64,000 bases of DNA from Euglena gracilis (GCA_039621445.1 CP154954.1:21898954-21962953), one strand, 5' to 3'; numbered from the stretch's first letter, positions 35,186 to 44,578 are shown. Notes: a model not told the origin generated them from the sequence alone. Numbers and translations: made by a program.

Positions 35186-35763
35186 CGTGGTCTCGGGAGA
35201 AGGAGACCTACGCAGTGGTCCTGGCCCTGCAACAATGGGCTTCCTGGATAGGAATGCAACCGGTACTGGTGTTGACGGACCACAAATCCATTGAGGCATG
35301 TGCAACGGAGGCACTGGACACCCCCAGTGGACAAGCTGGACGTAGGGCTAGGTGGCACGAACTGCTTTCGCGCTTCGACATAACCGTAGCATGCGTACCT
35401 GGCAAAGACAACACGGTCGCCGATGCCTTGAGTAGGTGGGCCTACCCCGCCTCACAGGCATTCGCCGACGTGAGTATCCACGGCAGTGAGGAGGACGACC
35501 GACTCAGGAAAGACATCATCAAACAGGAGGTAAAGGAACAGAAAACTTGTATGGTGATCAACGTGGCAGACCTGACACAGGCACAAAAACAGCTTCGAGA
35601 ACCCGTCACTGTGGCCGTCACAACAAGGGCGGGAGCCAAAACGGGGAAGATTCCCCCACAGTGCCTGGTTCAACGGAAAAAGGTAACACCCCTCAAAAAA
35701 ATTCAAAAACACCTCAAAAGCCTGCAAAACCGACAAAGAAATGGGTTGTGATAGGAGACCACG
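35186..35763 (+). pseudogene. Inverted segment: C-terminal half of G1 RNase H
   Basis: On the + strand, opposite to the rest of G1, the frame reads SREKETYAVVLALQQWASW, QPVLVLTDHKSIEAC, and VPGKDNTVADALSRWAYPAS, the second half of a Ty3-type RNase H with the KETYA Glu region, the TDH Asp and the ADALSR end. The N-terminal half stays on the minus strand above 35764. Inverted 9-mers CGTGGTCTC (35186-35194) and GAGACCACG (35755-35763) mark both edges. The adjoining sequences become continuous if the segment is turned back, so this is a clean intra-element inversion of about 570 bp. Confidence 0.85.
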
Positions 35764-36384
35764 AGCGAACCTGCCCAGGTGTCAGTTTTCGTGAACAGAA
35801 AGCTACAGGTACTGTTTTTTTGGTCATGGCTGTTGTCGGGTCTGGTTTTTCTGCAGTGTCCTCCGCAAGTTGTTCCAGAGCCGCACCTACGGCTCTGCCA
35901 CTTGCATCCACCCTGAGTATGAACGGTTTGTCTGGATTCACCGTTTGCAGTTTTCAGGCTTCCCAGCAGTTTTTCTTTGATGGTCTGGAAGGCTGTTCTT
36001 TCCTTTTCTCCGAAAAGCACAGGTGTCAGGCTTCCTTTCTTTCCTTGTCCCTTTTTCACTTTCAGTTTTTCCATTAGGTCTGCAGCCAATTCCGCGTACC
36101 CTGGGACATATGAGGCATAGTAGTCTGTGAATCACAGGAATGCCCGCAGGGCTGTGACCTTTTTTGATTCCTCCCATTTTTCCAAGGCCATCAGTTTCCC
36201 AGGTGCTGGTTTTCGTTGTCCACCGCCCAGCACGTGTCCACAGAATTCAAACTCTTTCACGAAAAATATTCATTTCTTGATGTCTGCCACGTGCTGCTGT
36301 TTTTTCAGTGCCTCCATCACCGGTTCAAGGAGGTCTCCAAAGCGACAGCACTCTTGGGTTTCAAGTTTGTCGTGGTCTAATGGT
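35764..36384 (-). pseudogene. G1 RT thumb/connection and RNase H N-terminus
   Basis: Minus-strand frames here give the region after the RT active site (CCRFGDLLEPVMEALKKQQH, then an FCGHVLGGGQRKPAPGKL segment), a connection (YASYVPGYAELAADLMEKL, FGEKERTAFQTIKEKLLG) and the start of RNase H (NPDKPFILRVDASGRAVGAA with the first catalytic Asp, then VAFCSRKLTPGQ). It stops at the inversion edge. A frame change near 36.12 kb splits the connection. It corresponds to G2 47.1-47.6 kb. Confidence 0.75.
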
Positions 36385-36655
36385 AAGAAAAACTAGCATC
36401 AGGAATGTTGGTTGCAAGAACTGACCACATCTAGATGGGTGCATTCGACCATTTTGGTGGACATGCTCCATGCCCTGGTGGCTGGCGGACCGGTAACGGA
36501 ACAACCGGGTGGACGAGATCCAGCGCGCGATGCAGCGGCTGGAGATCGCACGGACCCACACGGAGGGGGTGCCGTCCCCCCTGGACGGCGGCTCCTTCTC
36601 CGCTGGCCCCCTCCACGAGCGACCTGTTTGTTGTGCTGTGATTGCACAGCATGAT
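36385..36655 (+). other. GC-rich insertion in G1 RT
   Basis: RT similarity breaks off after LEHHDKDIR (36655) and resumes with ETQECCRFGDLLEP (below about 36380). The intervening 270 bp are much richer in GC than G1. On the + strand about 36500-36640 reads NRVDEIQRAMQRLEIARTHT and VPSPLDGGSFSAGPLHERP, which has the composition of a real exon, resembling the GC-rich host exons at 4-14 kb. No donor gene is visible in the window. It may be a captured host exon fragment, with unclear mechanism and no obvious target duplication. Confidence 0.45.
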
Positions 36656-37026
36656 CTGATGTCCTTGTCGTGATGTTCAAGGGTTTTGTCTTCTGACCCC
36701 TGCCACACGGTTCCTACGATTATGTCGTCCACGTAGGGGTTTGCAATGTCCTGTACCTCCTCCAGGCTGTACTCGATCACCTGCTGGAAAATCGGTACAC
36801 CGTTTTTCATTCCCATGACCACCACTCTCCACTGTTTTGTTCCCTTAGGTGTGCTGCAGCAGGTGTAGCGTTGGTACTCTGTTCTCAGTGGCACCTGATG
36901 GAACGCGTCTTTGAGGTCCAGTACACTGTACATGGCCCGTTGTCCTTGTTGAACTAGGATGTCTTCTATCCTATGGAGGGGATGGGCGTCTGTGAATGTT
37001 GCCTCGTTCAGTGCTCTGAAATCCAC
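36655..37026 (-). pseudogene. G1 reverse transcriptase palm
   Basis: Contains DFRALNEATFTDAHPLHRIE, the SVLDLKDAFHQVPL block with the first catalytic Asp, CCSTPKGTKQWRVVVMGMKN (the usual LPFGL region, diverged), and PYVDDIIVG with the YVDD active site at about 36720-36747. These are diagnostic of Ty3/gypsy RT. It is continued upstream by the 37048-37818 frame after a stop or shift at about 37040. It converts element RNA to cDNA; here it is inactivated by the insertion that follows. Confidence 0.88.
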
Positions 37027-37047
37027 CTCCCCTCTCCATTTTCCACC

Positions 37048-38345
37048 TTATTTAGCCACCACGAACATGGGGCTGGACCAGTCACTCCTCCCATCTTCCA
37101 CTTTCAGGTCCCTAACCCATTCGTCCATCATGTCGATGAGTGCCTGTCGGCGTTCTCCTGTCATGTGGATGGGTCTTTGCTTTTTTGCCACTGTTCCAGG
37201 TTTCAGCTCGATTTTTCCAAAACCCAGTGGTCCGCGTTCTGGGTGGTCTGGGTAGATTTTGTCTCGCAAAACCACTCCTTCATAGTCCTGCCGCAGTTTT
37301 TTCACCAGTTCAGCCACCTTTTTGCCTTGTGTTTCATGTCCTTCTGGCACCACTACCACACCGTGAACCCTGTCAGATTTATTCGCCGATTTCTGAAGTT
37401 GTTTTGCCAGTGTTTCCAGCGTTGTTTCGTCTTCAAACAGTTTTTCCTCGTCCTGGCCCGCTTCAGCAGGAATCTGCAAATTCATTCCCCGCACTGCCGA
37501 AATGTTCTTCTGAAGTCGGTGTATTTTCCGTTCCAGGGGTTTCTGTTCCTTCAGCTTGTGCCAACTGGACAACAGCCGCAGTGGTTCACCTATGGTAGCT
37601 AATGATTGTAGGTGTGGGAAAATACCCAGTTGGTGTTGTTCCATCCACGGATACCCGAAGATGGCATCCACTTGGATGTCGGCGTCATGGAATGTTCCTA
37701 TGGTGGACAATTCCCTTATTCTGTCCGTGTTGTGCACTCGTGATGAAAACTGTAGTTCCAGTGTGACTTCGTGTAGGCCTCCTTCCATCCTTGTTCCGTC
37801 CGCTGTGATCAGATCCAAGAGTTTTTGCGAACGTCCAGATTTTGTTGGGGAAACAGGTTCTTTTTCACCAGGTTCGCCTGTGCTCCCGTGTCAATTAGAG
37901 CCTGTAGGAACATTTTTTTGCCGTCCGGCAACACAGCATGGACTTTGACGAGGAGTTGCTTTGCTTTCCTTCTGATGGCGACCTGCCCCAGCAGGAGTTC
38001 GGACACCGGTTCAAACAGTCGTTTTGGAAGCCGAATGTTTTGGTCAGGTTCTGTTTTGTCCGTATCAGAATCTGAGTTTGGCTGTCGACCTGTCTGTTCT
38101 GGGCTGGGCTGTGAGAGCATATTTTGTCGGGCAGTCTGGGCAGGGCTTGGCTGCTGCAGCGGTGTTTGCTGCGCGGCCTGGGCTTGGCTGCTTTGCCGTA
38201 GCCGTTCGTGGAACCCCGCCAGGTCCTGAATCAGTTGCTCTGGGATCCTGAATGTTTTGTAGGCTGGAATGTTGTGTTTGTTGCTGAGTTTCACCAGGTG
38301 ACCTCCACCTGTTCGGGTCAAGGTTCTTGCAGGTTTTTCCGTCAC
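37048..38345 (-). pseudogene. G1 aspartic protease and RT N-terminus
   Basis: The 37809-38345 frame has a linker rich in Gln/Pro (QAAQQTPLQQPSPAQTA), then QALIDTGAQANLVKKNLFP, the retropepsin active site (DTGA) at about 37870-37915. A frameshift near 37.81 kb leads into the second half of the protease (DLITADGTRMEGGLHEVTLE, ADIQVDAIFGYPWMEQHQLG). A long spacer and the RT fingers follow (GKIELKPGTVAKKQRPIHM, DWSSPMFVVAK). The order matches G2 exactly. The protease would cleave the polyprotein. One frameshift separates active site and flap, so it is not functional as read. Confidence 0.85.
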
Positions 38346-38374
38346 ACCGTTTTGCTGGTATCTGCAGGATGTCA

Positions 38375-38830
38375 GGGCTGCCCCAGATTCGTGTTGATTT
38401 TTTGTAACCCCAGTCTGTGTATTGACAGTAATTCACGTCAATGTACGGGTACGGTTTCATGTAATCTCGTTTTCCCAGGTATCTGTACCTTGGGTTTTCC
38501 AACCACCATTTTTGAGGCTGCAGAATTTCCACAATTTTGAGGGCTTTCTTTGCAAGGCTGTCTCCCTTTTCCAGGTTTCTGCGTCTTGTAGTCAGTGCAA
38601 TGCTGAATTCTGTGCATGGAACTCCACAAACCACCGTGTGGAATTCGCCAGGTTTGAAATTCTTTCTGAAGTCCCAGTCCGGTACGTCCACCTGGTAACC
38701 TGGGGTCTGAGTCAACCGTCACCACCTCAAGACCCATTTTTTCATACACCTTGCTGACCGATTTTGTTCCACAGAACAGGTCCAGCACTTTTGGTTTCAG
38801 TTTTTCTGCTTGTATCCCTTTCCTGAATCG
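38375..38830 (-). pseudogene. C5-cytosine DNA methyltransferase domain in G1
   Basis: Motif I, KVLDLFCGTKSVSKVYEKMG, binds S-adenosylmethionine; the second Gly of FxGxG is replaced by Lys. After VTVDSDP the frame changes. The next frame has VVCGVPCTEFSIALTTRRR (motif IV with catalytic Cys), KWWLENPRYRYL (motif VI, ENP instead of ENV), VNYCQYTDWGYKKSTRIW (motif VIII-like). Motifs IX-X and a large target-recognition domain are absent, giving a compact domain of about 150 residues. Order and signatures match G2 closely. It lies between the RNA-binding-like frame and the protease. One frameshift near 38.71 kb inactivates it as read. Confidence 0.85.
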
Positions 38831-39015
38831 TAGCCTTTCCCGTAATTCCGATTCCAGTTCTGGTTCCAGTTTTGAATTGAACCCCAGTTTTGACCTTTCC
38901 CCTTTCCTTTGCCTTTGCCCCAGTCTTTTTGCCCCCAGTCTGACCAGTTGGTGACCAGGCTGTTCAGAAACTGCCATGGGAAACCTGCTGGCCTGGAGAA
39001 GGGGGTCTGGGTTTT

Positions 39016-39570
39016 TCAGGTGTTGGGGTTCGAGAGGTCCACGGAGTTGGGTCGGGATCTGGAAGGGGGTGTCCGCCTTCTGGATTTTGTTTTCTCCTCC
39101 TCCTTGACTTCCCTGACGTAACCCCAGCGGTCCATCCATCGTGCTCTGTTCTCACGAGGTTTGTTCTGCCAGCCGTTGTACCCCCTTCCCAGGGAGGCAG
39201 ACTGTTGTTGGCACCTGAGTTCGGTTTCTACCCTTAGGAACAGTTCGTCCGATGTGAGTTTGGCTTGCACCTGCGTGCACTGTGGTTTTTGTCTAGTCAG
39301 CAACGTTGAACCGTTTTTCATCAGGAGCAGTTCAGCATCTCTGCTGCTGTACAGTTGGATCCTGAAGTTTTGTCCGTCTCGTGCCACCTGAAAATTCTCA
39401 CCTGTAACCACGGTTGCTGCCACCAGGTCACGAACGTCTGCCATTTTTGCATCGGGTACGTTTGCAATGTTCGTGACCACTTTCAGTTTCAGTGTTGGTC
39501 TGTCGTGATTTGTGCGGTCCTGTTCCCTGATGCAGCTTCTGCGGTGCGTTTCAGGCATTTTTTCAGCCAC
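39016..39570 (-). CDS. G1 Gag C-terminal, RNA-binding-like domain
   Basis: A 184-codon frame: TLKLKVVTNIANVPDAKMAD, QNFRIQLYSSRDAELLLMKN, QVQAKLTSDELFLRVETELR, then a basic tail (GYNGWQNKPRENRARWMDRW, KTKSRRRTPPSRSRP). The alternating strands and helices recall RRM-like modules, and the equivalent place in G2 (50144-50953) has a related plan ending FTATQVNDIMVRWLRVDQR. The basic tail could bind RNA or DNA. It lies directly before the methyltransferase, with about 185 bp between. No zinc knuckle is present. Confidence 0.5.
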   Translation of the reverse strand: MAEKMPETHRRSCIREQDRTNHDRPTLKLKVVTNIANVPDAKMADVRDLVAATVVTGENFQVARDGQNFRIQLYSSRDAELLLMKNGSTLLTRQKPQCTQVQAKLTSDELFLRVETELRCQQQSASLGRGYNGWQNKPRENRARWMDRWGYVREVKEEEKTKSRRRTPPSRSRPNSVDLSNPNT

Positions 39571-39767
39571 CGGGTTCTAAGCGTCATCCTCTGATGGACT
39601 TTCCAGCCTGCTGTAGAGGAGCTTGAAATGGGCCTCAAACGACTTCCACGCTTCCAGTGTCTTTTTTCCTTCCTTTTTTTGGTCTCAGGTTTTTCAGTTC
39701 GTCTTTGATGGCTGATTGAGTGTCCCACCGTATTTCTGGGACATCCAGTTCCAAAATTCCTGGTATT

Positions 39768-40586
39768 TTATTTTTCACCGCCTTCCTGTCTGCGTTGTAG
39801 TTCCAGTTTGCTGGCACTGTCCAGGATGCCCTCCAGCGGTGACAGTTTCAGGTCATCGGTCAGGGACCCCTGATCGGCTGACACACGTTGCAGGTACATC
39901 GGAAATTTCACGGCAAAATCTGCGAAATTGCCCTGCAGTGTTGGTCTTACCCTTACCAGGTCTTTTGTCATTGCCGCGCCCACTGGACCCAGCAGCAGCC
40001 CGAAGGATGCTGCCGGGGCCGTTGCCACGGGAGACACCACTCTTTCCACTCCTATGTGGTGGATGGCAGTTTGGGTGGACCCATCTGGGGTCCCACCCAT
40101 GTTGTTGTGGCCGTATTCTGAGTTTCGGATTCGTCTGCCCACATGAACAAGCTCCGAGTCCGGGACTGTGAGTTTTGTTGTGTCGTCACTGGCTGTTGAG
40201 TCGGCTCGGGTGGCTGTGGTGCTGGGCTTGTCGGGTTTGTCGTAAGTGCTGGGCTGGTCGGGACTGCAGTCTGCCGTTGTTCCGTTTGTCGAGTCGGTTG
40301 GGCAATAGTTTCCCGAACGATCTTGTTTTTGCCCAGCCTTCACTCCCGGGGGTCCGTGAGGGGGTACCGGCGGGGTGGGGGGTAGGCGCGATGGGCTCTG
40401 GGAAGAGGGGTAGGTTCGGGATATTCCCCTTCCCACGTAGGATTTTTTCCCGGGGAACGAAGGCCCTCCTTTTTCTGGAGTGGTTGGAGGGAGGAGTCCG
40501 GCTTGGCGTCCCTTCCGGCAGTGGGGGGGGTTTAGGAAAAGGCCTGGTTGCCCTCCCCTAGGCTTCTTGTACCCCAGAACCAACAC
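39768..40586 (-). CDS. G1 Gag N-terminal protein
   Basis: A 272-codon frame. The first 100 residues are Pro/Gly/Lys-rich (GYKKPRGGQPGLFLNPPH, PPTPPVPPHGPPGVKAGQ) and lie inside the 632-bp repeat also found at 54628-55260. Then comes a Thr/Asp-rich stretch, a conserved-looking DSELVHVGRRIRNSEYG and a hydrophobic part (ASFGLLLGPVGAAMTK), and a helical end (NFADFAVKFPMYLQRVSADQ, LKLSPLEGILDSASKLELQR) that resembles a capsid C-terminus. Because the frame crosses the repeat edge, that repeat contains coding sequence and is not a simple LTR. The start codon is a guess. Confidence 0.5.
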   Translation of the reverse strand: MLVLGYKKPRGGQPGLFLNPPHCRKGRQAGLLPPTTPEKGGPSFPGKKSYVGRGISRTYPSSQSPSRLPPTPPVPPHGPPGVKAGQKQDRSGNYCPTDSTNGTTADCSPDQPSTYDKPDKPSTTATRADSTASDDTTKLTVPDSELVHVGRRIRNSEYGHNNMGGTPDGSTQTAIHHIGVERVVSPVATAPAASFGLLLGPVGAAMTKDLVRVRPTLQGNFADFAVKFPMYLQRVSADQGSLTDDLKLSPLEGILDSASKLELQRRQEGGEK

Positions 40587-40938
40587 CTTTTTTGCTTGTA
40601 CAGCTTCTCCTGCGCCAGCAGATAACCAATCTTTTGTAATCTTTTGCTGCTCCGCCCTTCAGATTTTGACTTTCTTGAACGTTTGCACTTTCTTGGTTCC
40701 AGCGCTTTTTCTTTGAATTCCCTTGAAAATTGATATATTTTGACCTTGGTCTTGATTCATCAGGCACAATCTTGAATTGAAACCATACGTAAAAAAGAGG
40801 GAGCCTGCAGTGAAAAACATCAGAACAGTTAGGGAGCGGTTTGCGCTATTTTGATGCTCAACTAGCGCAGTAGTTCGCTATATACAACAGCAGGCTGTAA
40901 TAGTGGCAACGGTAGCTGCAGCAGCCGGTCCGCCAACT
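40307..40938 (-). repeat. 632-bp repeat R1, copy 1
   Basis: Runs from AGTTTCCCGAACGATCTTG to GGTCCGCCAACT and matches 54628-55260 (633 bp) at nearly every position in the same orientation. It includes 5' leader-like sequence (GGAGCCTGCAGTGAAAAACA, TAGCGCAGTAGTTCGCTATA) and the beginning of the Gag frame. Equal length and direct orientation resemble LTRs, but coding sequence crosses its left edge in G1. Most likely it is the shared 5' end of two related elements. Confidence 0.8.
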
Positions 40939-41299
40939 GTCCCCTTCCTTGGCCTTGACTCCGGCTGCCGTGCCTGGCCGCTGCCTCTCTCGCCCCCCTG
41001 CCACAGGAGCCTGGCTGGGGCTCCCCGGTCCTTCGTTGCGCCGCTGCCTGGCGTGCCGGCTGCGGACGGGCTCCTGTTGTCCGGGTGGGGGTGGACGCCA
41101 GCCAATCCCTGGCCGTGCTCCGCAGGCGTTCGGTGGGCGTCGCTGCTGACGTCGTCCGGCCTTGCAGGCTGGCCTCAGGAATTGGCTGGCCTCTCCTTGG
41201 CTCTCCTTGGTGTGTGGTCTTGTCTGGGTTCGGTTGCCCCACCCCCTTTTGGGCTGGCGGTCCCCCTGGCCGCTTTCCCCTCCCCTTGGGGTCTGGGCG
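40939..41299. other. GC-rich transition into satellite
   Basis: GC-rich non-repetitive DNA without a supported gene. The open frames that cross it continue into the satellite and are not genes. Confidence 0.4.
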
Positions 41300-43480
41300 C
41301 CTCCCCCCCTGGGGCCCTTTTTTCAGCGCCCCCCCCACTGTGGTCTAGGCGGCCCCCTGAGCCTTTTTTTGGCGCTCCCCCCTGGGGTCTGGGCGCCCCC
41401 CCCCCCTTGGCCGCTTTTCGGCCCCCCCCCGGGGTCTGGGTGGCCCCCTGGGCCATTCTTCGGCGCCCCCCCTGGGGTGTTTTTGCCGGCCCCCCTGGGC
41501 CGTGCGTGCCCCCCCCGGGTGGTCTTGGGCGGCCCCCCTGGGCCGCTTTTCGGCGCCCCCCCCCCCTGGTCTGGGTGGCCCCCCTGGACCGTTCAACGAG
41601 CGCCCCCGCCCCTGGGGTCGCGGGCGCCCCCCCTTCCCGTGGCCGCTCTTGGGTCCGTCCCCCCGGGGTCGGTCTGGGCGGCCCCCTGACCGCTTTTTTG
41701 TTTCCGGCCCCCCTGGCCCGTGTGTGCCCCCCCCCCCGGGTGGTCGTGTGCGGCCCCGCTGGGCCGTTCTTCGGCGCCCCCCCCCCCTGGGGTCTGGGCG
41801 GCCCCGCTGGGCCTTTTTTTCGCCCCCCCCCCTGGGGTCTGGGCGGCGCCCCTGGGCCGCTTTTCGGCGCCCCCCCCCCCGCCCTTGGGGTCTGGGCGTC
41901 CCGCCTGGGCCGCTTTTTCGGCGCCCCCCCCCCACCCCCTGGGGTCCTGGGTGGCCCCCTGGGCCTTTTTTTCGGCGCCCCCCTCCTCCCTGTGGTTGCG
42001 GGCGGCCCAGCCTGGGCCGCTTTTCGGCGCCCCCCCCCCTTTGGGTCGCTGCCGCCCCCCCCCTGGGCCGCTCTTGTGTCCCCGTCCCCCGGGGTCTGGG
42101 CGGCCCCCCTGGGACGATTTTTTTTTCGGCGGCCCGCCCCTGGGGTCTGGGCGGCCCCCCTGGGCCGCTTTTCAGCCCCACCTGGGGTCTGGGCGGCCCC
42201 CGTGGGCCGCTTTTGGTCCCCCCCCCCCGGGGTCTGGGCGGCCCCCAGGGGCCGGTTTTCGGCGCCCCCCCCCCCCTGGGGTCCTGGGTGGCCCCCCTGG
42301 GCTTTTTTTCGGCGCCCCCCCCCACCCTGGGGTCTGGGCGGCCCCTCTGGGCCGCTTTTCGGCGCCCCCCCCCCCTTGGGTCGCGGGCGGCCCCCCCTGG
42401 GTCTCTCTTCGGTCCCCCCCCCCCGGGGTCTGGGCAGCCCGCAGGCCAACTTCTTCTTTTTTTTGCCGGCCTTCCTGGGCCGTCCGTGCCCCCCCTTCCC
42501 CGGGTGGTCTTGGGCGGCCTCCTGGGCCGTTCTTCGGCGCCCCCCCCCCTGTGGTCTGGGCGGCCCCCCTGGGGCCCTTTTTTCGGCGCCCCCCCCCCTG
42601 GGGTCTGGGCGGCCCCCCTGGGCCGCTTTTCGGCCCCCCTGGGGTCTGAGAGGCCCCCCTGGGACGCTTTTCGGCCCCCCCCCTCCCGGGGTCTTGGCGG
42701 CCCCCTGGGCCGGTTTTCGGCGCCCCCCCCCCCCTGGGCCTTTTTTTCGGCGCCCCCCCCCCCTGTGGTTGCGGGCGGCCCCCCTGGGCCGCTTTTCGGC
42801 GCCCCCCCCCTTTGGGTCGCGGGCGCCCCCCCCTGGGCCGCTCTTGTGTCCCCGCCCCCCGGGGTCTGGGCGGCCCCCCTGGGGCGTTTTTTTTTCGGCG
42901 GCCCCCCCCCTGGGGTCTGGGCGGCCCGGCCCCCCTGGGCCGCTTTTCGGCCCCCCCTGAGGGCTGGGCGCCCCCCCCGCGCCGCTTTTGGTCCCCCCCC
43001 CCGGGGTCTGGGCGGCCCCCCGGCGCGAGTTTTCGGCGCCCCCCCCCTGGGGTCCTGGCTGGCCCCCCTGGGCCTTTTTCTCGGCGCCCCCCCCCCTGGG
43101 GTCTGGGCGGCCCCCCTTGGCCGCTTTTCGGCGCCACCCGTTCTTTGGGTCGCGGGCGTCCCCCCTGGGTCGCTCTTGTGTCCCCCCCTCCCGGGGTCTG
43201 GGCGGCACGCTTGCCGCCTTCTTCTTTTTTTTCGCCGGCCCCCTGGGCCGTGCGTGCCCCCCCCCCCACCCGGGTCAGGGTGGCCCACCTGGGCCGTTCT
43301 TCGGCGCCCCCCCCCCCCCTGGGGTCGCGGGCGGCCCCCCTGGGCCGCTCTTGGGTCCCCCCCCCGGGGGTCGCTCTGGGCGGCCCCTGGCCGCTTTTTT
43401 TTTGCCGGCCCCCCTGGGCCGTGCGTGCCCCCCCCGGGTGGTCTTGGGCGGCCCCCCCTGGGCCGCTCTTGGGTGCCCCT
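41300..43480. repeat. GC satellite, about 45-50 bp unit
   Basis: Degenerate tandem units of the form GGGGTCTGGGCGGCCCCCCT plus GGGCCGCTTTTCGGCGCCCC plus a C run of variable length, roughly 45 copies. Some units substitute TTTGGGTCGCGGGCG or a CCGGCCCCCCTGGGCCGTGCG variant. Because the unit has no stop codon in several frames on both strands, open frames of 670-790 codons appear (GVWAAPLGRFSAPPP on +, GGRPDPRGGGAEKRPRG on -). Variation is mostly in C-run length. Higher-order pattern is suggested by recurrence of the CCGTGCGTGCCCCCC unit every few hundred bases. Confidence 0.92.
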
Positions 43481-43875
43481 GGTCCCGACCCTTTGGTATT
43501 CCTTGGGTCCCCTCTGGGCCCCCTTTTGTCCCCGGGGTCGGTTGGGTCCCCCCCCCCTTTGGGTCCCCTGGTCGTTTCGCCTCCTTCTTTGCTTGCCTCT
43601 CCCCGGGGCTTTCGACCCCGTGCTTCGTCGCTCTCCTCTCCTCTCCTCTCTGTCTCCTCTTTGGGCTCTCTCCGGTCCCCCTTCCCCTGGCTCGGCCTCG
43701 GCCGGGCTCACCGCGACTCAGCTTCGGTTGGGGAAGAGAAGGGAGGGGTGGCACACCAGTGTAAGAGGTTTGGGTTGGTGGGTGAGAAACCTCCACAGTA
43801 TCCATCAGGTCAGTAGGGGGTGAGCCAGCTGCCGCCGACGTCACAGCGTACCCTCACGACGACAGCACAGAATGA
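43481..43875. other. Satellite edge with CT microsatellite
   Basis: Degenerate GGGTCCCC units give way to a (CTCTC)n tract at about 43627-43660, then unique sequence. No gene is supported. Confidence 0.5.
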
Positions 43876-44559
43876 TCATCTGCTCAGCTCCTGCGCGCGC
43901 GCTGCCAGCCGCCTGTCCTGAGCGTCGAAGGCGAGGGAAAAGAACAGAAAGATGAACGGGAACACGACCACCATGGAGAAAATCCCAGTTTGACGCCAGG
44001 CCTTTTCCATTTCCCCATGGGGTGTGGGTAGGGGGCAGGGGGTGGCCTCCTTGTTGGGAAGTCGCACTGTGGCCATGCAGGGGCACGCCTCTGGTGGTGG
44101 TGCCCCCTCGCCGCAGGGACGGGTCATGGGGGTGCACGGGAACGGGGCCCCTGGTGGAAGGAGGGGATCCCGAGCTGGGGCGTCCCTGCGGGTCGACACG
44201 CGGGGGCGGCGACATCTACCCGTGGGCGCAGGGGAGACTCGGGGACCGGGTCTCTGAGGTACGCCTGGTATGCGGGGTGGGTACGCATGGTACATGGGGA
44301 GTGATAGGGTGGTGGACGGTGGGGCAGGGGCAAGGGAAGCGCGGGAGAGCGCATCCCTCGCAGCGTACGGATCGTACGGAGGCGGGGCGCTCGCCGCTCG
44401 CGGGTTGCCGGTGGACCCTAACCGGGTACCTGGGGTGGGCCGCTTGTTGGGGACCCGCCGGGCTAGCGTCTCCTCTGTCTTCTTGGTCTCGATCTCCTTC
44501 ATCTGCTCCATCACCTTAATCATCGTCTCCATCAGAATCATAACCTTCTCGAGATACAT
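43876..44559 (-). CDS. G2 extra frame with C-terminal membrane segment
   Basis: ATG at 44559 lies 20 bases past the chromodomain stop. The 227-residue product has a Met/Glu/Lys helix with coiled-coil character (LEKVMILMETMIKVMEQMKE, IETKKTEETLARR), a long Pro/Arg-rich disordered region, and near the C-terminus GIFSMVVVFPFIFLFFSLAF, a clear transmembrane helix, followed by a short charged tail. Position after integrase is where envelope-like proteins occur in some gypsy elements, but there is no signal peptide, glycosylation-rich ectodomain or fusion motif. It could be a tail-anchored accessory protein. Nothing comparable is visible in G1. Confidence 0.45.
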   Translation of the reverse strand: MYLEKVMILMETMIKVMEQMKEIETKKTEETLARRVPNKRPTPGTRLGSTGNPRAASAPPPYDPYAARDALSRASLAPAPPSTTLSLPMYHAYPPRIPGVPQRPGPRVSPAPTGRCRRPRVSTRRDAPARDPLLPPGAPFPCTPMTRPCGEGAPPPEACPCMATVRLPNKEATPCPLPTPHGEMEKAWRQTGIFSMVVVFPFIFLFFSLAFDAQDRRLAARAQELSR

Positions 44560-44578
44560 CTCCGTAATCGGTATCCTG

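Larger units (their letters stand above)
33467..40938 (-). mobile_element. Ty3/gypsy chromovirus G1 with a DNA methyltransferase, decayed
   Basis: Read on the minus strand the order is Gag, RNA-binding-like domain, C5-cytosine methyltransferase, aspartic protease, RT, RNase H, integrase, chromodomain. RNase H before integrase, integrase in DD35E form and a C-terminal chromodomain place it among Ty3/gypsy chromoviruses. The methyltransferase lies between Gag and protease, an unusual addition. Frameshifts occur in every domain, RNase H is split by an inversion (35186-35763), and RT has an insertion (about 36385-36655). No LTR pair was identified. The right edge is set at the shared 632-bp repeat. 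It cannot be autonomous now. Confidence 0.85.

Noticed and set aside
36370-36430. tRNA A-box-like GTGGTCTAATGGTAAGA at the RT insertion edge
   Set aside because: Part of it is RT coding sequence on the other strand, and no B box or cloverleaf follows; a SINE head is not supported.
40903-43823. Six frames of 300-790 codons on both strands
   Set aside because: All consist of the satellite unit; both strands are open at once because the unit lacks stops. No domain.
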